Positions 34,047 to 46,069 of a DNA stretch of 64,000 nt are shown here, in pieces (the stretch's first letter is position 1; each line of letters starts with the position of its first letter). The notes below the pieces were generated by a model that saw nothing but the letters and a program-made list of their open reading frames with translations, was not told the DNA's origin and made no database searches. The translations under genes and the position numbers were made by a program. Source of the stretch: Ptychodera flava (lineage: Eukaryota; Hemichordata; Enteropneusta; Ptychoderidae); NCBI RefSeq assembly GCF_041260155.1, contig NW_027248277.1, positions 17,519,872 to 17,583,871 on the forward strand, in the 5' to 3' direction.

Positions 34047-37000
34047 GTGACTAAATTTAATTTTGCTGCGTTTCCTGTTTCAAGCAGGCGCGAAAAGCCA
34101 ACTTCAAATCGATATCGCGTGACGCGACTCTACTTCGGCAGAGGCATTATTAATTTACTAAGATGTAACTACCGTAGATGAAAACGACAATTCTCCGCTT
34201 AGTTAAATTTGTGTCCGCGCTGTGTAGAATCTCCGCGCTGTCTTAAATTTATCTCCGCGCTGTGTAAAAAGCTCCGCGCTGTTTTAAATTTGTCTCCGCG
34301 CTGTGTTAAATCTATCTCCGCACTGTGTAAACTTGCTGATTTAATTCAGTATTTTTGTCCAAAATATTTTGTTTTGCAATGGACACACCTAGAATTACAG
34401 CCATTATATGAGTACATTGTATTGTTATTGTACACAATTATATTTTTATTCTGGATTGAGCTTCTTTGTACACAATATGAATGAAGTTCATATGTATACT
34501 TATTGTGCTCACAAGCTAAAACAATGGAGCTACCTTTTGGTAGCTCCATGCTAATACTGGCCATTCAAATTACGGTGGTCAGGGTCATCGCCACAGCACA
34601 CAAACCCGAGTGATGACTCTGGGCTTGACACAAACGCGATTGATATTTAACTAGTCAACTGTAAACTGGACCCAGGTCAACTTGACCCCGTACGTAAGTC
34701 AACTGACCCCAAAGATATTTTGCTAAAGCCCCCAGGCCCTGATCGATTTCACTCAAAACGTTTATTTTGGAGGTTATGATTTACTACTTGCAGTGACATT
34801 CTGGGACGTAATGAACGCAAATCAAAAACCGACCCCTGGGAACTCTTTGACTTTCATCGTATAGGTGATCAAGATTAAATACATGTACACATCAAAAATT
34901 TGTGAAACCTCTGAAATAATTGATTTGTGTAGGAATAGGTGTGCCTTTCAGACAACATTGGCAAAATAAGGATAACACACAGATTATCCTATAGATAATC
35001 ATAAATGTTACTTTTACAAAATAACAAAATATTTAACAAAGTCACGCCTTAAAGCTATTGCTTGTCAGAGTACACTTTTCAATACTGTTTCAAACAACTG
35101 AGGCATATTCAAGTTTAGTTCTGACACAGTCCCTCTATCCACGTGGTTCCGATGAACGTTGTGTAAACCTTGAGCAATGCATTCACAAACCACTATGGCC
35201 AAAAGGCATCCCCTTCGTACAATAATAGCGTCCCAACTTTTTGCCAATCTTTTCCCGAATTTTTTTAGCATGCCAAGTAGTTTTCAATCATCAGTGATAA
35301 TGGAAACAACATGAGTTGAAAAAATTAAATTGGTGTCTAGTGTCACCCCTAGATCGAGTGGGGTGCGGGATTGCTGGATAGCTGAATAGCCCCGTAAATA
35401 GCTAGGTAGCTAGCTAATAGCTATGTTAGACATAAGAATAGCTTATATTTAGCTGCTTGGGGCTATTATTAAGCTATTATTAATTTCCACAGGACACTTT
35501 TAGCTGCTAATAAACGTAGTAGGTAGCTATTCAGCTAAAAATAAATGATTGTTGGGCTGGCTATAGAGCTATTTAAGCTATTAGCCGTTTTTAGCCGCTA
35601 ATAGTCACTATTAGCTGGCTACCAGCTAAGAACTCCCGCAGTCCGAATGGGCTGGCTGTTGCGCTATTCAAGCTATTAGCCGTTTTTAGCCGCTATTAGC
35701 TGTTATTATCCAGCTATTAGCTGGCTACCAGCTAACAACTGCCGAGGTCGGAATGGTTGGCTATTGAGCTATTCAAGCTATTAGCCGTTTTTAGTCGCTA
35801 TTAGCTGTTATAAGCCAGTATCAGCTTGCTACCAGCTAAGCAGTGGACACGTCTGAAAAGGCCTGACGACTACTTACAAAGGAAGTAAGGAGCGCGACTT
35901 TCACTTAGGTGTACAAAGAATTAGAAATCACGTAAATATACTGAATAAATATTGTAGAACCAAGAACGTAGTATTGAGTTCTGTATGGAAATATTTTCTT
36001 TCATGCAAGTGTAAGTTTCTACCAACCACAGCACAAGGCATTTTTTCTGCATTGAGAGCTAAAGAAATCACAAATTGTGCGTATTGAGGATTTCATTCAA
36101 TGGCATGAAAAATTTTGTTGAAAAACGAAATGATCAGGCGAATCTTGCGATTTGTAGAACCATAGACCCTCGAGAAATGGTAGAACCAAGAAAATATATT
36201 AAGTCACATGGCTGGTTGGGCGGTTGAGTAGTTATGGTCAATTAGTTTCTGTTTGAAAAGGTTTCATGTGATTGCTTCTGTTTGAAAATGTTTCATATGA
36301 TTACATTAAAGGACAGTCACAGGGGCTTTATTAAATACCTATGACGGATTTTGCATCGTCTTTTGTTTAAAGACGTATTAAATATGTATGCCAGTTTGCA
36401 GCTGAACACAAAAATTGTTTGAAGAAGACTTCCCGCAACTGATAAGTACTTATATAGGAAGTTACACAAGCGTTTGGACGATAGGCTGTTGTTTTGACTT
36501 GATCTCTGTATTAAATAAAAATGCTCTCTTCTACCTCCATGGTAGAATCAAGAAAATAATATCAAATGTCAGGTTACTTTAGAAATACCTAATTGCATTG
36601 GGCATTTCTTGTCGAGCGGGGCTCTAAAGAATCAATGGTGAACATGGTAATTATTTTGTTTACTGTCTTTAAGTTATAAGCGAAGGGTAAAATCACGCCA
36701 AAAGATCACACCGTACATAGTATTGGGAATGTTTATGCCCACTTTACAGGTTTTTAATAGATACTAATCCCGGAGACAAACATGAATGACTGATTACACA
36801 GGTTCTAAATCAGACAAAGAACTGCGACCAGTAAGTTCATGTGGAAAAGCGGAAGCGCAGTTGCGAGATCACTTAGATCGGCAGTAGGAATAATTGGTGT
36901 AAATAAGAAAGATATCGACAAACAGGTGCTCCATTGCAATAGTAATCGCACTGTAAGACATTGCGAGATTTCTCGAGTTTAAACGTTCGTAAGCAAATGT

Positions 37001-40000
37001 TGAAAATGTAACTAAAAAGTCAAAAAATACACCTACGAATTGTATGTCACCTCATTCGGCGGGTTGATGATGAGCGTATAAGTTCCAGGCAAGACAATAG
37101 TTAATACGGGAAAAATGACAATGTTTTTGCTTGAATAAGATTGATAAGAAAATAGCTGATAGCCAGCTAATAGCCAGCTAGCATTGGCTAATAGCGCTAA
37201 AAACGGCTATTAGCTTGAATAGCTGAATAGCCAAGGATTTTGGTATCATAGCAAAATAGCTAAATAGCTGCTCAACAACCCCGAAGCACTATTAAGTTAC
37301 CTCCATGAGGTCCCAAACATAATAGCTGAATAGCCGCTAATTATCCCTTGAGTCATTGCTGTAAACCCTCTTAGCTGAATAGCTGCTAAATATGTCAAAG
37401 CTGGCTATTTTGGCTATCCAGCAATCCCGCACCTTTATGCCTAGATCACTATAACTACAGTCCGTCAGAGGGACTAAGCTACAACTTTAATCTGTCTCCA
37501 AATTGAGTGCATCAAAGTTATAAGGCCTTTGAATAGGCAATCTTTTCAAAGAAGGGCTGAGTACTACAACTTGGCATAATTAAGGCGCATCTTCCATTTG
37601 TCACACCACGTGGACAAGTGATATCCTCCTGTAACATTGAACAGTCATATCACACTATCTATTATCTTAAAGGCATTCGTTGGCGCCAGATTGTCTCATC
37701 AGAAAATTTACCAACAGGATTATAATTCCTATGGAAAACAAAAGGCTATCGCGCCTCAATAATCTTCTTAAAGACCAGAACAATGGCAATCCCAGGGATC
37801 GCCAGAAATGCCTTTAAACAGCTTCAGATCGTTTGCAAAGCCTAATGAGCCACACTTAAAATTGCCAAATTGGTCATTTAAATAATGAATGAAACACACT
37901 GATCCTATTTGTGACACCTGGGCGGAACCCCTGGCTTCCCTGAACAAGGGTCTGATCTACACCCTTTAACATTAACTACCTACGATCTATCAGTTAGTTA
38001 GCTAACAAACCAGTCAAGGAGGGTGTCTTGTATTTCATACTTACCAAGTGTGTGAACTAAATATTCATGATTCGCTTTGTCAAATGCCTTGAAAAATCTG
38101 TATATTTGACATCCAACTGTTTTGCCTCATTAACAGCAATACGAGCTTCATTAAGCAAGACAGATAGAGCAAAGGATCGCCCCGACGATAAACCTTGTTG
38201 TTGTTCAGATGAAACACTCTTTACATGGTTATATACTCGCCTTGGTATCATTTCTCACACATTTTTGAAATAAGAGGGACACTTGGCGATAATTTCTTAC
38301 GTTTGTTTTGGTACCCTTTTTGTGTATATAGGTACCAGGTACAACCAAAGATTTCTTCAGCTTTCGGGAAAACTCCCTCGTGGATTGACCGATTATATAT
38401 GAAAGTTAGTGGAATGGAAAAGTGAATCAGCACATTTTTAAACTATCGCTGGCAAATTATCGTCATCCATTGCTTTATGTTTATTCAGGACTTAAAGTTC
38501 TAACTTAACCTCTGACACAGAATAGTGAACCTAAGCAATGGATCATATATTGGGTTTCTAATTCAGGATTGGTATTAATGACATCATTTGTAAAAACAGA
38601 TTCAAAAAAGGTATTGAAAATATCGGCCTCTGAGCTTGCTCGTCACAAGCTTATAGTACAAGGTATACACGACTTTGTCTCTTTCATACAGGATGTAGCA
38701 AAAGAGAAAATCGCTTGGGTTGTTCTCGAGATCTCCTGCACCAGAAGCAACATAGTCATTGTATTTTATAGTTCACAGTTAGATTTATAGTGTGACATTC
38801 ATTTGGCTCCAAGAGAGAAATTTACTCATAGCCACACCTTCACCTCTTGTTTCTCCGGGGTCTATCACGCATGAACCATTGGAATTCATCAAGCAGTTCA
38901 TGGTCTCCCATAAAAGGTATGAACGGGCTTCACCGTCGTACACAGTGTCAGGACGGAGTTCGAAGAAAAGTTACATGTAAAATCAAATAAAATGACTAAA
39001 ACTGTGGAAGCTCTTGTGTGACTGTAGCTTGACAACAGGTGACCCGTGGTCTGTACATATATCATAAGGAAGAAACAGAATGACCCTCAACACAAGTGGC
39101 TACTAATCAAAAATGATTCGAAGAGATAAACTTTTAATAGGAGGTACACTTGTTCGGGGTTTAAGGTCGAGTTGACCTGAGGTCTAGTTGACTAGGGTCC
39201 AGTCGGTTTTGGAGTCCAGTTATCTTAACCGATCGATACGCCAAAGCTTTCCCTTAGCCTTATGTCAATATCCTCATTACTCTGCATTCACAAAAAAGAG
39301 TGAGGGGGCTGGAGGATTTCAGGGGGATTAGAAAATTTTGGAGTAGGCACGAAAAATAAAACAAATGTATGAATTTTGTATAAAAATAAACAAGTAGGCC
39401 TAATATCAGGCATAAGCTGCAACTGTTGATATTGTTTCAATATCTGTATGAATATTTGTCAGATACAGTTTCTTGCTGTCTCCCTAAAGCATGCTGAAAC
39501 ACACGCAATGTTCATGTTTGCACAGGTAGTGTTGAACATTTTCGAGCAGAACTTCCCATAACATATTTATATTTTCTTTGTGTGCATACATCCCTAATAA
39601 ATATGCTGTATCATAATTGGGGGATTTGAAAAAATTGATCATTTAGACGGAGGGACTCGAAAATTTTAGGGCATTTAGGGGACCTGAAAAAAAAGAGATT
39701 TAAATCGCGATTCCTCTAATCCTCCCTTCACCGTTATTTGTGAGCATAGCCTTATCCTTGCCACGTTTGTCCTACATACCTGTACAGCGGGAGCCTTCAT
39801 CGTTGGTATAAACGACTTGACAATCGACGCCAACTAATGAAGGCAGCATAGATTAATTTTTGATAAGCTATGTTATTCACAAGGTAATACTGTCGATGTT
39901 TCTCTTTGTAATTGACTTGAGTTTAGCAATCCATGCTGTAATAGTTACGTCATAGACCCAAAATATTTATTGTGCTGGATTATTCAGGGAACAAAACGTG

Positions 40001-43000
40001 CTGGGATTATTTCAGGGAACAAGACCATGACAACCCAATCAAGATGTCGATACCTTTATGTCATGACATGTCAATAAACCTTGAAAAACAAAAGATTTAT
40101 CAGGCCAGCCACGCATGGCGTAATCGTCCAACATGTATGATACACATTCGCATACAAGTATATTATCCTGGTGTGACTGTCGAATTTTGAATCAAGAACC
40201 ATCATCTAATACGATATCAATTTTTTATTTTACATTTCAGGTGTTTACGGGTGGCATTTCGAATAAGTTGTTCGGTTGTTATTTGCCTGAAAACACACGT
40301 GACATGGTTTTAATTCGCGTTTACGGAAACAAATCAAAATCGATGGTGGACAGAGCAAAAGAAATAGAAACCTTTCAGGTCTTATTCAAAGCCAAGTGTG
40401 GTCCTGAACTTTACTGTTATTTCAATAATGGACTTTGTTATCAGTTTATGCCTGGTGAGACAATAGATTCACACATGGTCAAGTCAGAGAAAGTATATCC
40501 GTGAGTATTCGAAAATCTTTTGCATCAGTGTTTCAAATTGGTATCATTGGGTGGGTACTTTAACAATGCTCAATGTTTTGCTCTTTTCACTTTGCAAAAC
40601 AACCTATGATTACAAAATTAAACAATTTAAATAGATAGTGACAATAACTCAACAGTTTAACTATCACGACAATCAACATATCTCTAATCAACAGTATAAG
40701 TGTCACATGATTTTTAAGTGCATTTTGAGATTTGAATTGGCATTCTCTGTCAAAGCAGAATCCCATACAGTTTCTAGATTAGCTTTTATTTGAAAAAAGC
40801 TGTAGCAATTGAGACATTGCTTAGTTCAAAATGAACACTTGTTAGACACTCATGTGCTGATATTTGAAGAAATTGTACATTAGCAAATATATCAGAAGAG
40901 TAAATTTTATTGGATGAGGCAAATGCATCATGTTAATTTTGGTAAGCTATTACGCTAGTTTTGCAATTGAGCGGTCTGAAGGTCACAATAAGCAAATCTT
41001 GGATGCAGAATGAAAGTCAACAGTGATTGAAGCCTTGTGACGAACAGACCAACGATGAATGCATGAAGGTATTTATATGAAGTCTTGGTGTATTTCCCAG
41101 GTTAATTGCCAATAAAATGGCAAAACTGCACACAACTTAAACCGGAAGATGGTAAGCAGATTTTAAATGCTGGATTATTCCCAACTATGAAAAAATACTA
41201 TCAGATGATTCCAAGGGAGTTTGAAAATGAAGAGGTGAACAGAAGTATAGTCCATGACATGTACTATTCAATATATCCTTCGGTAATTCCATAGACTTCT
41301 ATTTCGGAGAATTAGGAATGACAGATATTTCAACAGAAGATAAAAATATCAGCAGTCTGAGAGAGGAAGAGAAAAATATTGCAGAGAAGGCCCAGTGATG
41401 GAGAGAATGATGAAACAGAACAGAAAGAGGCAAACAAGGAAAAAATCTGATACAGAAAATTTATAAACCCGCGAATGATAAATGATGATAAATCATAAAT
41501 GATGAGTTATATCTTGGAATTTGCGACTTAACTTTATAGTTAGCGTTCCTCCTTAAACATATGTCGGTGAATATCCTTCATTCCTCTGTTGTCGATCCCA
41601 GTTTGTGTACTTTCGCGTGTTAATTTCTGTAAAAATCCCCACAGCGACAGGCCCACAAGTGCATTTTCGCTATCCCCTGCCTGTATATCATCCCTTCACA
41701 CACAGGTTTCAAGAAAATATTCCGAGCTATGACCAACTTGGAAGGAGATTGAAGAGTTGGAGACAAAGTTGGTTCCATTGAATTCACCAATTGTGTTCTG
41801 TCATAATGATTTATCATCTGGAAATATAGTGTACGACGAACAAACTGGTAAGTGAAATAATTATCGATTTGCATAAACCTATTCGAATATGTAATATTAG
41901 TAATACATTTCGTTAGTCCATCCATCCATCCATTCATTCAGTCAGTCAGTCAGTGTCCAGTCATTCTGTCATTCATCCATCCATCCATTCATTCATTCAT
42001 TAAGAGTACTGTTTATTCTTGAGGTACGAAGATACTATATAATTTTTTCAGCCAGTATTCCCATGTCCTCAAATGTCTATGGTGTGGTTTAAAACAATAA
42101 AGTGGTCGACAGTTAAAGGGGAAGTTCACCAAGTTCACGGTATGGCCCCGACAGGTGAATTCCCTCATTCATGTAAATCTGCAATTGTACGTCCACTTTT
42201 AAAGAAGCCTGGTCTTGATAAGAATTCTCTTAACAACTACAGACCAGTTTCTAATTTAACAGTTATTTCCAAATTAATTGAAAAAGCGGCTCTTCTTCAA
42301 ATTAATTCATATTTATGTGATAATAATTTATATGCGAAGTGTCAGTCTGCTTACCGAGAGGGTCACAGCACTGAAACTGCTCTCCTTCGAGTGCACAATG
42401 ATGTGCTGCGTGCTCTAGATCGGCGAAGTGATGTCATTTTAATTCTCTTGGATCTTTCTGCTGCTTTTGACACCATCGACCATAACATTTTAATACACAG
42501 GTTACGTTGCAGGTTCAGAATTGATGGTAGTGTTTTACAATGGATCATTTCCTATCTAAGTGACAGGACAATGAGGGTGTGTGTTGTGGGTCGGTGGTGT
42601 CAACAGCACAGTCGCTTGACTGTGGTGTTCCTCAGGGATCTGTCATTGGACCTGTGCTTTTTAGTTTGTATACACACCCCTCGAGGACATCATAGAAAAG
42701 CATGGTTTAGAATCCATGTTCTATGCTGACGACTCCCAACTGTACATTACTTGCTCCCGTGTTTCCACACCAACAGCTAAAATTGAGAACTGTATTGAAG
42801 AAATCAGACAGTGGATGTCTGCCAACTTGTTGGCTCTGAATGATGGCAAGACTGAGGTGATTAGAGATTCTCGTCGAAATTTAGTGATGGAGGTCAACCA
42901 CATGCTTGTGATCTGCGGGTTGGGGAGTTAGCGTTCATTCATCCCCAGTAGTTCGTGATCTTGGTGTTACACTTGATGCAACAGCATCTATGTCAGCTCA

Positions 43001-46000
43001 TATCACAAATTTATGTAAGTCTGCTTCATTTGCTTTATGGAAAATTGGAAAAATCCGTAATCTTCTTGATACAAGTTCTGCAGAAAAATTAGTACATGCG
43101 TTTGTTACATCAAGACTCGATTACTGTAATAGTTTAATGTTTGGCCTTCCTAATTATCAAATTAGGAAGTTACAACTGATACAAAATTCAGCTGCGCGTC
43201 TAGTACTAAAAATAAAGAAAGCAGATCCCATTCAACCAGTACTACGTAGTTTACACTGGCTACCTATTTATAAGCGAACAGAATTTAAAATTTTATGCTT
43301 AACGTACAAGGCTTTAAACGATACGGCGCCGAGATACATAAAAGAGCTTGTATGCGTTCGTAATTTGGGGCGCTCTCTTCGGTCGACTGCTGATGGTGCA
43401 GCGATCAGTTTACACCAGCCGATCGCTAACACTGTGTTTTACGGTGATAGGTCGTTTTCTGTTTGTGCTCCGCGGCTGTGGAACAGGCTGCCATCGAAAC
43501 TCCGATGTGTTGATAATTTTAACGTTTTTAAGTCTCATTTAAAAACTTACCTTTTTAAAGAGAGTTACTTGTGTGATTTTTAACCATTTTCCATTGCTCT
43601 ATTTTTATAACTGAAATGTAATGCGCCTTGAGATGTCTTTTACATGGAAGGCGTTTTTAAAGCAATAAATATTATTATTATTATTATTATTATCCATTCA
43701 CAGCAACACAGTAGTAAACAGCAACACAGAATCTGACAGTGTACAGTTTATTATAAGTGATTTATCGTTTATGCAAGGATACTCAGTATAAACAAAAGTT
43801 ATGTAAATACGCACAGTCTGGTTTGCGCGTGGGCGAGTGGACAATGCAATACCCATGGGAAGATGTCCCCTCCATATCAGGTGATGCAAGTTCCAAGCCT
43901 GGAGCTATTTTCCCATGATTCAAATTACATGGGCAACTTCCTGTACTATTTTTATCGGTTTTTGTAAAAAATCGCGCGAGTTATAAATGGCGAAAATAGG
44001 TTTTCCGGGGTAAGCGACCACAAAACTAGCACATAATGTAAAAATCATCCTTGGTGAACTTCCCCTTTAAAAAAGTTACTCAGTCAACAGTTAAGAAATA
44101 ACAGATTAGCAAGCCATTTGTGAAACGCCCTAAACCATTCTTCGAACTTTCCTAAATGAAACTTTCATCCATTCTCTTACCAAATCAAGAATAAAAATCA
44201 GGGGTCACCTAGCTAAGTTTTTCTCAAGAGAAACAAATTACCTAACATTAAGCGCTCTTGAAAGTCAAAATGGCCGCTATCTCTTTGTAACTATACATGA
44301 AAAATAAAATTTGATAAACCATGACAAGATTCTTCTTACTCTGGGAGCTTTGAAATGAGTCCCAACAAGCAGTAGACCAGGAAAGAATCATAAATATTTG
44401 AGAGTTTTAATAGCTGTCCCCAAGGTGCATTTCTCATCCAATCTAGTGTCTGCCGTACTTCCATGTTTGTTTGCATGATAATCAAGAGCTCGGCCCGTAG
44501 AAATCACCTTTGGCATCGCATTTATGCTTTTCTAATTAATAGACACGTTTGACGTGACATTATTCAGATGAATATCACAAATTTAAAATCATAAAAAGAT
44601 TTCAACCACTCCAAAATTCAAAATTATCAAAACAAGAGAAAATAAGAAATCTAATTAGTAGGAGACTAAAAGATACCATTGAATTATATAAAGCACTTAA
44701 AACTACGAAAGGAAACATCTTACGAAAGTTACGCTGAATACCAGCAAATCACACAATTGTACTTACTAAAAATATTTCTATTGCAGAAGATATTGGGTTC
44801 ATCGATTTTGAATTAGCGCTTTTCAACTACCAAGGTTATGACATTGCTAGCCATTTCTGTGAGTTTGTTGGTAAGATTAAAAAACAATTGGTTTTTATTT
44901 ACCTTCATTCATTCGGTATTCCTTGATAATGCAAAGACGTTCTTAGATTTACGTTCCATTCCTTGGCCACATATCATGAACACCTTTAAACCCTCCTTTT
45001 TAACAATTATCAGCCTGTTCTTACAGGAGGCAAAATTTTTAAGAGATTTTTCTTGCAGTATATTTCATTTGTCGATGTAATCCTACAGTCGCATAGCTAT
45101 TCACCGACGAATTTTGTGTTTATCATAACTTCACACAACATCAAGCAAATTTGCTCTGATGTTATGATATTGTGCGTGAGCTATACTTGCTCTACCCAAT
45201 ATTTCAATATGTCATTTCAATCTTATATTATTATATGACAGAAACGCTTACATTTACCAATAGAGATTCATTTTCGTTGGTAAAAATGTACACACCGAAA
45301 ACGTTATGGTCCGTGGTACATATAGCATTGGGTTTAATATCATTTGGCTGTTTTCTTTCCAGACTCTCACGGGATGGACTTCGACAAGTACCCACAGAAG
45401 GAATTTCAACTCAAATGGTTGGAAAACGTACCTTAGCGATTGGTATACACTGACTGGAGTCAACAAAGATGTCACCGACGAGGACGTGGAAAAGCTATAC
45501 GTCGTTGTCATAAATTTGCCTTGGTAGGTGGGCAGTGCTTCAGTACAATATTTTCGGTGGCAATTTTGCACTTCTTTTCATAATTTATGTAAGCTTATAG
45601 ACGCGTAGTCTTCTTGTATATCAATAGTGTGATACTTAAGTACCAGCAATGCCAATGTCACGTCATGATGAGACTAGTGCCAAATATCGGTAACCTTTGG
45701 TCTTTCAGATCAAATTTCATTCCAAACAATGCATCTGGACATTGAAAAGTTAAAGGCACTGTTCGCAATCCCTGGGATCGCCTTTGTTCTTGTCTGTAAG
45801 AGGATTATGGAGGTGTGATAACCTTTTGTTTCCATTGAAAGTGCAATCTGCTTGGTAAATTTTCTGATGAGACAATCTGGTGCCAACACAGGCCTTTAAA
45901 CTGGCCATAACCCCTCTGTCCTTTAGATCACACCACGGAACAAGTTCATATGCAAGCTTACTTCATTGCTGACTGATGTTAGACGGGGGTTAAACGTTTT

Positions 46001-46038
46001 TTTTTTCGATAGTTGACGGGCCCTATATACATACAAAC

Positions 46039-46069
<31 letters not shown>

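Larger units (their letters stand above)
32787..34330 (+). repeat. Right arm of the central inverted repeat
   Basis: Mirror of 26650-28192, including exon 1 of C, the TGCATAA element and the E-box/CCAAT region. B has about 33 bp extra beside the E-box. Confidence 0.85.

Noticed and set aside
35356-37439. Regularly repeated TAGC-rich words suggested a CRISPR-like array
   Set aside because: The spacing is irregular, there are no unique spacers, and 8-bp target duplications with inverted ends show a transposon in a eukaryotic setting.
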